Source: an uncultured Ideonella sp. (GTDB taxonomy: Bacteria > Pseudomonadota > Gammaproteobacteria > Burkholderiales > Burkholderiaceae). From it: a DNA stretch of 5,507 nucleotides. Position 1 is the first letter of the stretch. Each line of letters starts with the position of its first letter. The notes under the pieces are model-generated. The model worked only from the letters and a program-made list of their open reading frames with translations, ran no database searches and was not told where the DNA came from. The position numbers were made by a program, and so were the translations under genes. Location of the stretch: positions 1 to 5,507 of the forward strand of contig CAMLGG010000325.1 in the NCBI GenBank assembly GCA_946479475.1, given 5' to 3'. Below are positions 1 to 5,507 of the stretch, piece by piece.

Positions 1-923
<923 letters not shown>

Positions 924-944
924 GCGCACGCGTTGCCGGCCGTC

Positions 945-1274
945 GTGAACCGCACTGTCCTGCTCTGGCGCGCCGCCTTCGTCGTCGCCCTGGCCGGCAT
1001 CCTCGTGATCGCGCTGTGGCCTTCCGGCCAGGGCCCCGACTGGTTCCCGCAGGCCGACAAGGTCCGTCATGCACTGGCGTTCATCGCGCTCTGGGCCATC
1101 GGCCGTCGTGCGTGCCTGAAGCCGGGCTGGGCGCTGGCCTTCGGCCTGATCGCGTTCGGCATCGGCATCGAGATCGCCCAGTCGTTCACGCCGGACCGTG
1201 AAGCTTCCGTCGCCGACGTGTTGGCCGATGCGCTTGGCGTCGCTGCGGGCCGCTGGCTGCTCGGGAGTCCCTGA
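945..1274 (+). CDS. Small VanZ-family membrane protein
   Basis: A 109-residue inner-membrane protein of the VanZ-like family. The family is named for the teicoplanin-resistance protein VanZ, but most chromosomal members have no known function, so no resistance role is inferred. Hydrophobic segments lie at about residues 5-24, 41-56 and 62-81. Family signatures are visible: the D-K-V-R-H-A-L-A-F segment at 38-46, E-I-A-Q-S-F-T-P at 76-83, then R85 and the S-x-x-D-x-x-x-D-x-x-G pattern at 88-98. The start is taken as the GTG at 945 (MNRTVLLW), which puts the first membrane segment almost at the N terminus. An in-frame TTG at 933 would add four residues. Neither has a clear Shine-Dalgarno. The gene begins 21 bp after the helicase stop on the same strand and is probably cotranscribed with it. 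Its stop lies 6 bp from the stop of the opposing methyltransferase gene. Confidence 0.85.
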   Translation: MNRTVLLWRAAFVVALAGILVIALWPSGQGPDWFPQADKVRHALAFIALWAIGRRACLKPGWALAFGLIAFGIGIEIAQSFTPDREASVADVLADALGVAAGRWLLGSP

Positions 1275-1280
1275 AGCTGC

Positions 1281-2051
1281 TCAGCCGGCCAGCCACAGGA
1301 AGACGGCCGGCAGGTCGGCGGGCATGGGTGGCCTTCCGGCGGCCTGCAGCTCGCGGCGCCAGGCCCCCACGGCCTGCGTGCGGCACCACCCGGTGGCCGA
1401 TGTCAGGCCGCAGGTGACCGACAAGCGCGTTTCGGGCTGGAGTGCCTGGCAAAGCGCCTGCAGCAGGGCTTCATTGCGGTATGGCGTCTCGATGACCACC
1501 TGGGTCTGTCCCTCGCGGCGCGAACGCTGCTCGAGTTCGCGCACCCGCTGGGTGCGCTCGCCGGCCTGCTGCGGCAGGTAGCCCTCGAAGGCGAAGCGCT
1601 GGCCGTTCAGGCCGCTGGCTGCCAGTGCGAGGGTGAGGGAACTCGCGCCCGCGAGCGGCTCGATCACGATCCCCAGGCGATGCGCCGCGGCCACCAGGGC
1701 GGCACCCGGGTCGGCCACGGCAGGCAGGCCGGCGTCGGAGAGCAGGCCGACGGCCTGCCCGTCCAGGGCCGGTTGCAGCAAGGCCATCCATTCGTTCTCG
1801 CCGACGGCTTCGCCGCTGCCCTTGCGCACGCGCGGCAGCTCCCGGATGTCGAGCGACTGCAATGGCGAGGCGAGGGGTTGCACGGCGTCGACGCGCTTCA
1901 GGAAGGACCGTGCGGTCTTGGCGTTCTCCACGACCCAGTGCTGCAGCGAGGCGGCCCGGCGCAGGGCCTGCGCGCTGAGCACCGTCTCGACAGGCTCCGG
2001 CGCGGCGCCGAGGTCGAGCGTGTTGGGCACGAGGACGAGGCGACCGCTCAT
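1281..2051 (-). CDS. RsmI-like SAM-dependent methyltransferase (tetrapyrrole methylase fold)
   Basis: A 256-residue protein related to RsmI (16S rRNA 2'-O-methyltransferase of C1402) within the tetrapyrrole methylase superfamily. The match is clearest in the middle: LLSDAGLPAVADPG (103-116) corresponds to the ISDAGTPxxxDPG SAM-binding block, EPLAGASSLTLALAASGL (131-148) to the PLPGPSAxxxALxxSGL block, and FAFEGYLP (153-160) to F-x-F-x-G-F-L-P. IETPYRN (187-193) replaces the RsmI YESxHR element. The N terminus, LVLVPNTLDLG, lacks the usual TPIGNLxD glycine motif, so it is probably a paralogue rather than RsmI itself, and its substrate is unknown. The start is the ATG at 2051, which overlaps the maf stop as ATGA. 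Upstream in-frame codons run inside maf and carry no homology. No clear Shine-Dalgarno is visible, so translation probably depends on coupling to maf. No terminator is visible after the stop. Confidence 0.85.
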   Translation of the reverse strand: MSGRLVLVPNTLDLGAAPEPVETVLSAQALRRAASLQHWVVENAKTARSFLKRVDAVQPLASPLQSLDIRELPRVRKGSGEAVGENEWMALLQPALDGQAVGLLSDAGLPAVADPGAALVAAAHRLGIVIEPLAGASSLTLALAASGLNGQRFAFEGYLPQQAGERTQRVRELEQRSRREGQTQVVIETPYRNEALLQALCQALQPETRLSVTCGLTSATGWCRTQAVGAWRRELQAAGRPPMPADLPAVFLWLAG

Positions 2052-2674
2052 GCCGCGGACAGGGCTTGGCGCAGGGGATCCAGGCCGGCGCTTCGCAGCA
2101 GGTCCGCCGTGCGGATCAGGGGCAGGCCGACGAGCGCGGTGGGGTCGTCCGACTCGATGGCCCGCAGCAAGGCTATTCCGAGCGTCTCGCACTTCGCGCT
2201 GCCGGCGCAGTCGTAGGGCTGCTCCAGCCGGAGGTAGTGCTCGATCTCGTCGTCGCCCAGCTCGCGAAAGCGTACCCGGACAGGCACCAGCGCGGCCTGC
2301 TCGAAAGCCGTGGCCCGGCGGACCACCGCCACGGCCGTCTGGAACACGATCTCGCGGCCGCTCATGCGTCGCAGTTGCGCCACGGCGCGCTCGTGGCTGC
2401 CAGGCTTGCCGATGGGCTCGCCATCCACGTCGGCCACCTGGTCGGAGCCGATGACCACGGCGTCGCCCTCGGCCCGGGCGGCCACGTCACGCGCCTTGGC
2501 CAGCGCCAGGCGCCGGGCCAGGGCCGCAGGGGCCTCGCCCGTCGCGGGGGTCTCGTCCACCTCGGGCGATGCGACGTCGAAGGGCAGCCTGAAGCGCTCG
2601 AGCAGCTCGCGCCGGTAACGCGAAGTCGAGCCGAGGACCAGTCTGGGCTCGGCGACAGGGGAGGGCGTGGACAT
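2048..2674 (-). CDS. yceF: Maf/YceF-family nucleotide pyrophosphatase
   Basis: A 208-residue Maf-family pyrophosphatase, which hydrolyses non-canonical or modified nucleoside triphosphates to the monophosphate in the cytoplasm. The YceF branch (7-methyl-GTP preferring) is favoured over the dTTP/UTP branch because of ASPEVDETP (35-43), GSDQV (76-80), IGKP (88-91) and especially CAGSAKCETLGI (156-167), which parallels CAGSFKSEGFGI of E. coli YceF. The phosphate-binding S-x-x-R motif is GSTSRYRR (15-22), and the catalytic Asp is D78 of GSDQV. LVGLPLI (181-187) is also conserved. The start is the ATG at 2674; an in-frame GTG at 2698 would add eight residues without family similarity. It is the first gene of a two-gene operon with the methyltransferase and is transcribed divergently from yceD across 47 bp. 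The maf-yceD divergent arrangement is also found in E. coli. Confidence 0.93.
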   Translation of the reverse strand: MSTPSPVAEPRLVLGSTSRYRRELLERFRLPFDVASPEVDETPATGEAPAALARRLALAKARDVAARAEGDAVVIGSDQVADVDGEPIGKPGSHERAVAQLRRMSGREIVFQTAVAVVRRATAFEQAALVPVRVRFRELGDDEIEHYLRLEQPYDCAGSAKCETLGIALLRAIESDDPTALVGLPLIRTADLLRSAGLDPLRQALSAA

Positions 2675-2721
2675 CGGAGCATTGTCCCATCGCGACACGT
2701 CGGGGGCCGTACACTGAGCCG

Positions 2722-3267
2722 ATGAGCTCCCGTCCGATCGACCCCCGCCGCCTGGACATGGCCGCCTTTGCGGCTGCCGACGGCGAGCTGGCCGGCGAGG
2801 TCGCGCTGGATGGCCTGGAGCGCCTGGCCGACTCGGTGCTGGGGGTTGATCCTGCCGGCTCGCCCATCCACTGGCAGGCCGAGGGGCGCCAGCGCCCCGT
2901 CACCGGCGGCGAGCCCGAAACCTGGCTGCACCTGACCACGCAGGCCTGCGTCAGCCTGCGTTGCCAGCGCTGCCTTCAGCCGATGACCGTCCCGTTGGAC
3001 GTCGACCGCTGGATCCGCTTCGTCCGCGATGCCGCCGCGGCGGAGGCGCTGGACGCGGAGCTCGAGGACGACGTGCTGGAGCTCCCGCGCCACCTGGACC
3101 TGCACGCGCTCGTCGAAGACGAGCTCCTGCTGGCCCTGCCGCTGGTCCCGCGCCACGACGTCTGTCCCGATCCCCTGCCGCAAGGCGCGGGGCCGGAAGA
3201 GGAGATCCCCGAGCGTCCGAACCCCTTTGCTGCCCTGGAGCAGCTGAAGAAGAAGCCGGGCGCCTGA
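2722..3267 (+). CDS. yceD: YceD (DUF177), 23S rRNA accumulation protein
   Basis: A 181-residue DUF177 protein. In E. coli and plants the family is needed for normal accumulation of large-subunit (23S) rRNA; its molecular activity is not settled. The family landmarks are all present: the C81-x2-C84 pair in SLRCQRCLQPM (78-88), the acidic core VEDELLLALPLVPRHD (131-146), and the C-terminal NPFAALEQLKKK (167-178), which closely matches the NPFAVLASLKRK end of the E. coli protein. Length is normal. The start is the ATG at 2722 (MSSRPIDPRRLDM); the upstream TGAG is only a weak Shine-Dalgarno. It precedes rpmF, its standard neighbour, but 195 bp separate the two genes here and that gap holds a strong promoter, so L32 need not depend on yceD transcription. 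Confidence 0.93.
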   Translation: MSSRPIDPRRLDMAAFAAADGELAGEVALDGLERLADSVLGVDPAGSPIHWQAEGRQRPVTGGEPETWLHLTTQACVSLRCQRCLQPMTVPLDVDRWIRFVRDAAAAEALDAELEDDVLELPRHLDLHALVEDELLLALPLVPRHDVCPDPLPQGAGPEEEIPERPNPFAALEQLKKKPGA

Positions 3268-3290
3268 CTGGGCCTGGCGGCCCGGCCTGT

Positions 3291-3319
3291 TTGGAGGCCT
3301 TGGCCCTCGGTGTTATACT
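3291..3319 (+). promoter_or_regulatory. Sigma70-type promoter of rpmF (extended -10)
   Basis: A -35 element TTGGAG at 3291-3296 is separated by exactly 17 bp from a -10 element TATACT at 3314-3319. The -10 is preceded by TG plus one base (3311-3312), which makes it an extended -10. Four of six -35 bases and five of six -10 bases match consensus. The surrounding 3290-3390 stretch is clearly more AT-rich than the coding sequence around it. The predicted transcription start is near 3325, giving an rpmF leader of about 137 nt. This is a pattern match only, but it is by far the best promoter in the window. Confidence 0.75.
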
Positions 3320-3364
3320 GACGGGCTTTTCCCAATTCCTTTCCCTGCGTGCGGCTCGTGCACC

Positions 3365-3392
3365 TTGCTGATGCATAAAAGCATTGAAGCAA
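3365..3392 (+). promoter_or_regulatory. Leader hairpin 1 upstream of rpmF
   Basis: TTGCT at 3365-3369 pairs with AGCAA at 3388-3392, and ATGC at 3371-3374 pairs with GCAT at 3381-3384. A G-U pair (3370 with 3385) and a small bulge (3386-3387) join the two helices around a six-base ATAAAA loop. The element lies about 40 nt into the predicted rpmF leader. There is no run of T after it, so it is not an intrinsic terminator. It could be a protein-binding or processing site; the function is not known. Confidence 0.45.
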
Positions 3393-3426
3393 TGATGCGT
3401 CGACCCAGCGCTTCGGGGCTTACGCC

Positions 3427-3445
3427 GCACCGGCCGAACCGGTGC
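3427..3445 (+). promoter_or_regulatory. Leader hairpin 2 next to the rpmF ribosome-binding site
   Basis: A perfect 7-bp GC-rich stem: GCACCGG at 3427-3433 with CCGGTGC at 3439-3445, around the five-base loop CCGAA. The stem ends four bases before the AGGAG Shine-Dalgarno (3450-3454). A stable helix this close to the ribosome-binding site is a plausible place for translational control or ribosome standby, but no regulator is shown by the sequence. Confidence 0.5.
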
Positions 3446-3449
3446 CCTC

Positions 3450-3454
3450 AGGAG
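3450..3454 (+). promoter_or_regulatory. Shine-Dalgarno of rpmF
   Basis: AGGAG, eight bases before the ATG at 3463. It is the only strong, well-spaced ribosome-binding site in the window. It decides the rpmF start against an in-frame GTG at 3442 that would add seven residues absent from L32 and lies inside leader hairpin 2. Confidence 0.85.
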
Positions 3455-3462
3455 CATCTTTC

Positions 3463-3645
3463 ATGGCCGTCCAGCAAAACAAGAAGTCGCCGTCCAAGCG
3501 CGGCATGCATCGTTCGCACAACGCGCTGACCCAGCCGGGCACCGCCATCGAGCCGACCACCGGCGAGGTGCACCTGCGCCACCACATCAGCCCCACCGGC
3601 TTCTACCGTGGCCGCAAGGTCCTGAAGACGAAGGCCGACGCCTGA
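3463..3645 (+). CDS. rpmF: 50S ribosomal protein L32 (bL32)
   Basis: A 60-residue large-subunit ribosomal protein. The sequence begins [20 protein letters not shown], followed by [21 protein letters not shown] at residues 35-55, and matches E. coli L32 almost end to end ([40 protein letters not shown]). It contains no cysteine, so it is the zinc-independent form rather than the CxxC zinc-ribbon form. It is strongly basic, as expected of an rRNA-binding protein. The start is fixed by the AGGAG ribosome-binding site and by homology. It has its own likely promoter and a structured leader, and is followed by 122 bp of non-coding sequence before plsX. Linkage to plsX and fabH is conserved in many bacteria and is thought to help match ribosome and membrane synthesis. 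Confidence 0.98.
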   Translation: MAVQQNKKSPSKRGMHRSHNALTQPGTAIEPTTGEVHLRHHISPTGFYRGRKVLKTKADA

Positions 3646-3700
3646 CCAAGGGCTGAAGCCTGGTAGTCGCAGCTTCGGTCGGGTCGGCGATTGCCTGGCC

Positions 3701-3720
3701 TCACGCGAATTCACGCGAAT
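3701..3720 (+). repeat. Perfect tandem 10-bp direct repeat
   Basis: TCACGCGAAT occurs twice in direct succession in the rpmF-plsX gap, 55 bp after the rpmF stop and 7 bp before the intergenic hairpin. The junction creates a GAATTC palindrome. Two helically phased copies could be a binding site, but a chance slippage duplication is equally possible. Confidence 0.8.
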
Positions 3721-3727
3721 CGAACAC

Positions 3728-3753
3728 AATGCCGCAGCCCTGACTGCGGCATT
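3728..3753 (+). terminator. Strong hairpin between rpmF and plsX; possible partial terminator
   Basis: A perfect 10-bp stem: AATGCCGCAG at 3728-3737 with CTGCGGCATT at 3744-3753, around the loop CCCTGA. The seven inner pairs are mostly G-C. Only three T follow (3752-3754) before GCC, so a full Rho-independent terminator is doubtful. An attenuator that lets some transcripts into plsX, an RNase processing site or a 3'-end stabiliser of rpmF mRNA would all fit. The hairpin itself is certain as sequence; its role is inferred. Confidence 0.4.
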
Positions 3754-3767
3754 TGCCATTCCAGAAC

Positions 3768-4862
3768 GTGTCGCACGCACTTCCCCTGACGCCCCTGGAG
3801 CGGGTTCGCGTTGCCGTCGACTGCATGGGCGGCGATCACGGCCCATCCGTCACGCTGCCTGCCTGCAAGGATTTCCTCGCCAGCCATCCGCATGCCGAGC
3901 TGGTGCTGGTCGGCACCGCTGAAGCGCTGAAGCCGGCTGCGAACTGGCCCCGTTGCACCCTGGTGCCCGCCACCGAGATCGTCGCGATGGACGATCCCGT
4001 GGAGGTGGCGCTGCGCCGCAAGAAGGACTCGTCGATGCGGGTCGCGGTGAACCAGCTGAAGGCCGACGCCGAGGGGAACTCCCGTGCCGACGTGGCCGTG
4101 TCGGCCGGCAACACCGGTGCGCTGATGGCCATCTCGCGCTACGTGCTCAAGACGGTGGAGGGCATAGACCGCCCGGCCATCGCCTCGGTGATCCCGAACG
4201 AGCGGCCCGGCTTCACCACCATGCTCGACCTCGGCGCGAACGTCGACTGCACGGCCGAGCACCTGCTGCAGTTCGCGGTCATGGGCAGCGCGCTCGTGTC
4301 GGCCGTCGAAGGCAATCCGGAGCCCAGCGTGGGCCTGCTCAACATCGGCGCCGAGGCCATCAAGGGCAGCGACACGATCAAGCGCGCGGGCGAGCTCCTG
4401 CGTGCCGCAGCGGCCGCCGGACAGTTGAACTACCACGGCAACGTGGAGGGCAACGACATCTTCAACGGGGTGGTCGACATCGTCGTGTGCGACGGCTTCG
4501 TGGGCAACGTGGCGCTCAAGACCAGCGAGGGCCTGGCGCACATGCTGACGGGCTTCCTGCGCGCCGAGTTCAAGCGCCACTGGGTGGCCAAGCTCGCGGC
4601 CGTGGCTGCCCTGCCCGTGCTCAAGCATTTCCGCGCGCGGTTCGATCCGCGCGGCTACAACGGCGCGGCCCTGCTGGGCCTGCAGGGCCTGGTCTTCAAG
4701 AGCCATGGCTCGGCCGACTCCTTCTCCTTCGGCCGTGCCTTGGCGCGGGCTTATGATGCGGCCCGCTATCGCCTGCCCGAACAGGTGCACGAGCGCATCG
4801 TCGAGACCCTGCAGGCAGCCTCCGCGCCGCCCGACGACGAGCCGGTGCGCCCCGCTGCATGA
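3768..4862 (+). CDS. plsX: Phosphate acyltransferase PlsX
   Basis: Acyl-ACP:phosphate acyltransferase, which makes acyl-phosphate from acyl-ACP for PlsY, at the start of phospholipid synthesis; a peripheral membrane enzyme. The 364 residues show the family blocks in order: [15 protein letters not shown] (15-29), SSMRVAV (88-94), [10 protein letters not shown] (111-120), LDLGANVDC (153-161), [14 protein letters not shown] (189-202), [16 protein letters not shown] (240-255) and [21 protein letters not shown] (297-317). It aligns closely with E. coli PlsX apart from a few extra N-terminal residues. The start is uncertain: GTG at 3768 ([22 protein letters not shown]) is chosen because the alternative TTG at 3753 lies inside the base of the hairpin at 3728-3753. 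Neither has a good Shine-Dalgarno and no ATG is available before the conserved DCMGG. The stop overlaps the fabH start as ATGA. Confidence 0.95.
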   Translation: MSHALPLTPLERVRVAVDCMGGDHGPSVTLPACKDFLASHPHAELVLVGTAEALKPAANWPRCTLVPATEIVAMDDPVEVALRRKKDSSMRVAVNQLKADAEGNSRADVAVSAGNTGALMAISRYVLKTVEGIDRPAIASVIPNERPGFTTMLDLGANVDCTAEHLLQFAVMGSALVSAVEGNPEPSVGLLNIGAEAIKGSDTIKRAGELLRAAAAAGQLNYHGNVEGNDIFNGVVDIVVCDGFVGNVALKTSEGLAHMLTGFLRAEFKRHWVAKLAAVAALPVLKHFRARFDPRGYNGAALLGLQGLVFKSHGSADSFSFGRALARAYDAARYRLPEQVHERIVETLQAASAPPDDEPVRPAA

Positions 4863-5507
4863 ACGCCTTGCCCGATCGAGTCCCCTCCGAACGCTTTTCC
4901 CGCATCACCGGTACCGGCAGCCTGCTGCCGCCCCGGCGCGTGAGCAACCGCGATCTCGCGGCCCGGCTGGCCGAACGCGGGCTGGAGACCTCGGACGAAT
5001 GGATCGTCGAACGCACGGGCATCCGCGCCCGCCGCTTCGCCGACCCGGGCGTCAACGCGAGCGACCTGGGCGTCGGCGCCGCGCGCCACGCGCTCGAGGC
5101 AGCGGGCCGGTCCCCCGAGGACGTCGACCTGATCATCGTCGCGACCTCGACGCCGGACATGGTGTTCCCCTCGACCGCGACGATCATCCAGCGCAAGCTG
5201 GGGATCCAGGGTTGCCCGGCCTTCGACCTGCAGGCGGTCTGCTCCGGCTTCGTCTACGGCCTGTCGGTGGCTGACGCGCTGATCCGCTCCGGCGGCGCCA
5301 CCTGCGCGCTGGTGATCGGCACGGAGGTCTTCTCGCGCATCCTCGATTTCAACGACCGAACGACCTGCGTGCTGTTCGGCGACGGCGCCGGCGCGGTGGT
5401 TCTCGAGGCCTCCGCCAAACCCGGCATCCTGGCGACCAGGCTGCATGCCGACGGCCAGCACATGGAGATCCTGTGCACCCCCGGCACGGTCTCGGGCGGG
5501 CAGGTGC
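4859..5507 (+). CDS. fabH: Beta-ketoacyl-ACP synthase III, N-terminal part
   Basis: FabH condenses acetyl-CoA with malonyl-ACP to start fatty acid elongation in the cytoplasm. The gene runs off the right edge, leaving 216 codons of a normal length near 320-330. Visible landmarks: [15 protein letters not shown] (16-30), [17 protein letters not shown] (44-60), the [16 protein letters not shown] segment (92-107), the catalytic cysteine C128 in [13 protein letters not shown] (123-135), and [18 protein letters not shown] (165-182). The catalytic His and Asn lie beyond the window. Relative to E. coli FabH (MYTKIIGTGSYLP) there are about 11 extra N-terminal residues. The start is the ATG at 4859, whose ATGA overlaps the plsX stop; no Shine-Dalgarno is visible, so it is probably translationally coupled. 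An in-frame TTG at 4868 is a weaker option. Confidence 0.95.
   Translation, partial: MNALPDRVPSERFSRITGTGSLLPPRRVSNRDLAARLAERGLETSDEWIVERTGIRARRFADPGVNASDLGVGAARHALEAAGRSPEDVDLIIVATSTPDMVFPSTATIIQRKLGIQGCPAFDLQAVCSGFVYGLSVADALIRSGGATCALVIGTEVFSRILDFNDRTTCVLFGDGAGAVVLEASAKPGILATRLHADGQHMEILCTPGTVSGGQV

Noticed and set aside
945..1274. VanZ homology read as a glycopeptide resistance gene
   Set aside because: No vanA-type operon genes are nearby, and short VanZ-family proteins are common in chromosomes that carry no such resistance.
1284..1311. GCCGGCC...GGCCGGC inverted repeat near the convergent gene ends as a terminator
   Set aside because: A 7-bp stem with a 14-base loop, inside the methyltransferase coding region and without a T run on either strand; GC-rich chance pairing is likely.
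1633..2454. Plus-strand open frame opposite the methyltransferase and maf
   Set aside because: Arg/Pro/Ser-rich translation without any motif, lying opposite two well-supported genes.
2362..3183. Long minus-strand open frame crossing yceD and the maf 5' region
   Set aside because: It spans two convincing genes and the divergent promoter region and has no domain signature; a GC-rich shadow frame.
3270..3283. GGGCC-TGGC-GGCCC stem just after yceD as a terminator
   Set aside because: A 5-bp stem with no T run, only GGCCTGTTT after it, which already overlaps the rpmF -35 element.
3371..3529. 52-codon frame starting in the rpmF leader ([16 protein letters not shown]...) as a leader peptide
   Set aside because: No ribosome-binding site, its start lies inside hairpin 1, it overlaps rpmF out of frame by 67 bases, and it shows no run of regulatory codons.
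3691..3720. TTGCCT at 3691 with GCGAAT at 3715 as a plsX promoter
   Set aside because: The 18-bp spacing is allowed, but the -10 matches consensus at only three of six bases and there is no extended -10.
3711..4790. Long minus-strand open frame (359 codons) opposite plsX
   Set aside because: It mirrors plsX almost end to end, has low-complexity His/Gly/Ala/Arg composition and no recognisable domain. Such shadows are expected opposite GC-rich coding sequence.

Overview
The window is about 5.5 kb of GC-rich (roughly two-thirds G+C), densely coding bacterial chromosome. The gene content and order (maf/yceF divergent from yceD-rpmF-plsX-fabH, with a tetrapyrrole-methylase-fold methyltransferase beside maf and an rhlE-type helicase nearby) and the protein styles point to a betaproteobacterium, most likely Burkholderiales. 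That placement rests on recognised gene order and protein similarity, not on a database search. No mobile element, CRISPR array, phage gene, tRNA or rRNA was seen.

Left arm (1-1274, + strand): the C-terminal two-thirds of a RhlE-type DEAD-box RNA helicase enters from the left edge. It is followed closely by a small VanZ-family membrane protein. These converge on the next block with only 6 bp between stop codons. Middle block (1281-2674, - strand): a two-gene operon reads maf/yceF (nucleotide pyrophosphatase) and then an RsmI-like SAM-dependent methyltransferase, joined by an ATGA stop/start overlap. Right arm (2722-5507, + strand): yceD (DUF177, linked to 23S rRNA accumulation), rpmF (ribosomal protein L32), plsX (acyl-ACP:phosphate acyltransferase) and the first 216 codons of fabH (ketoacyl-ACP synthase III). 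plsX and fabH also share an ATGA overlap.

The right arm is the widely conserved cluster that ties ribosome assembly (YceD, L32) to the start of fatty acid and phospholipid synthesis (PlsX, FabH). The most informative non-coding sequence lies around rpmF. A strong extended -10 sigma70-type promoter (TTGGAG, 17 bp, TATACT) sits between yceD and rpmF. It is followed by a leader of about 137 nt with two clear hairpins, the second ending five bases upstream of the Shine-Dalgarno. Between rpmF and plsX are a perfect 10-bp tandem repeat and a perfect 10-bp-stem hairpin that could act as a partial terminator or processing site. Together these would let L32 be made at a different level from YceD on one side and PlsX/FabH on the other.

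The genes are ordinary core housekeeping genes, and I see no previously undescribed multi-gene system. The points worth a second look are the rpmF leader, the rpmF-plsX hairpin and the poorly characterised RsmI-like methyltransferase.
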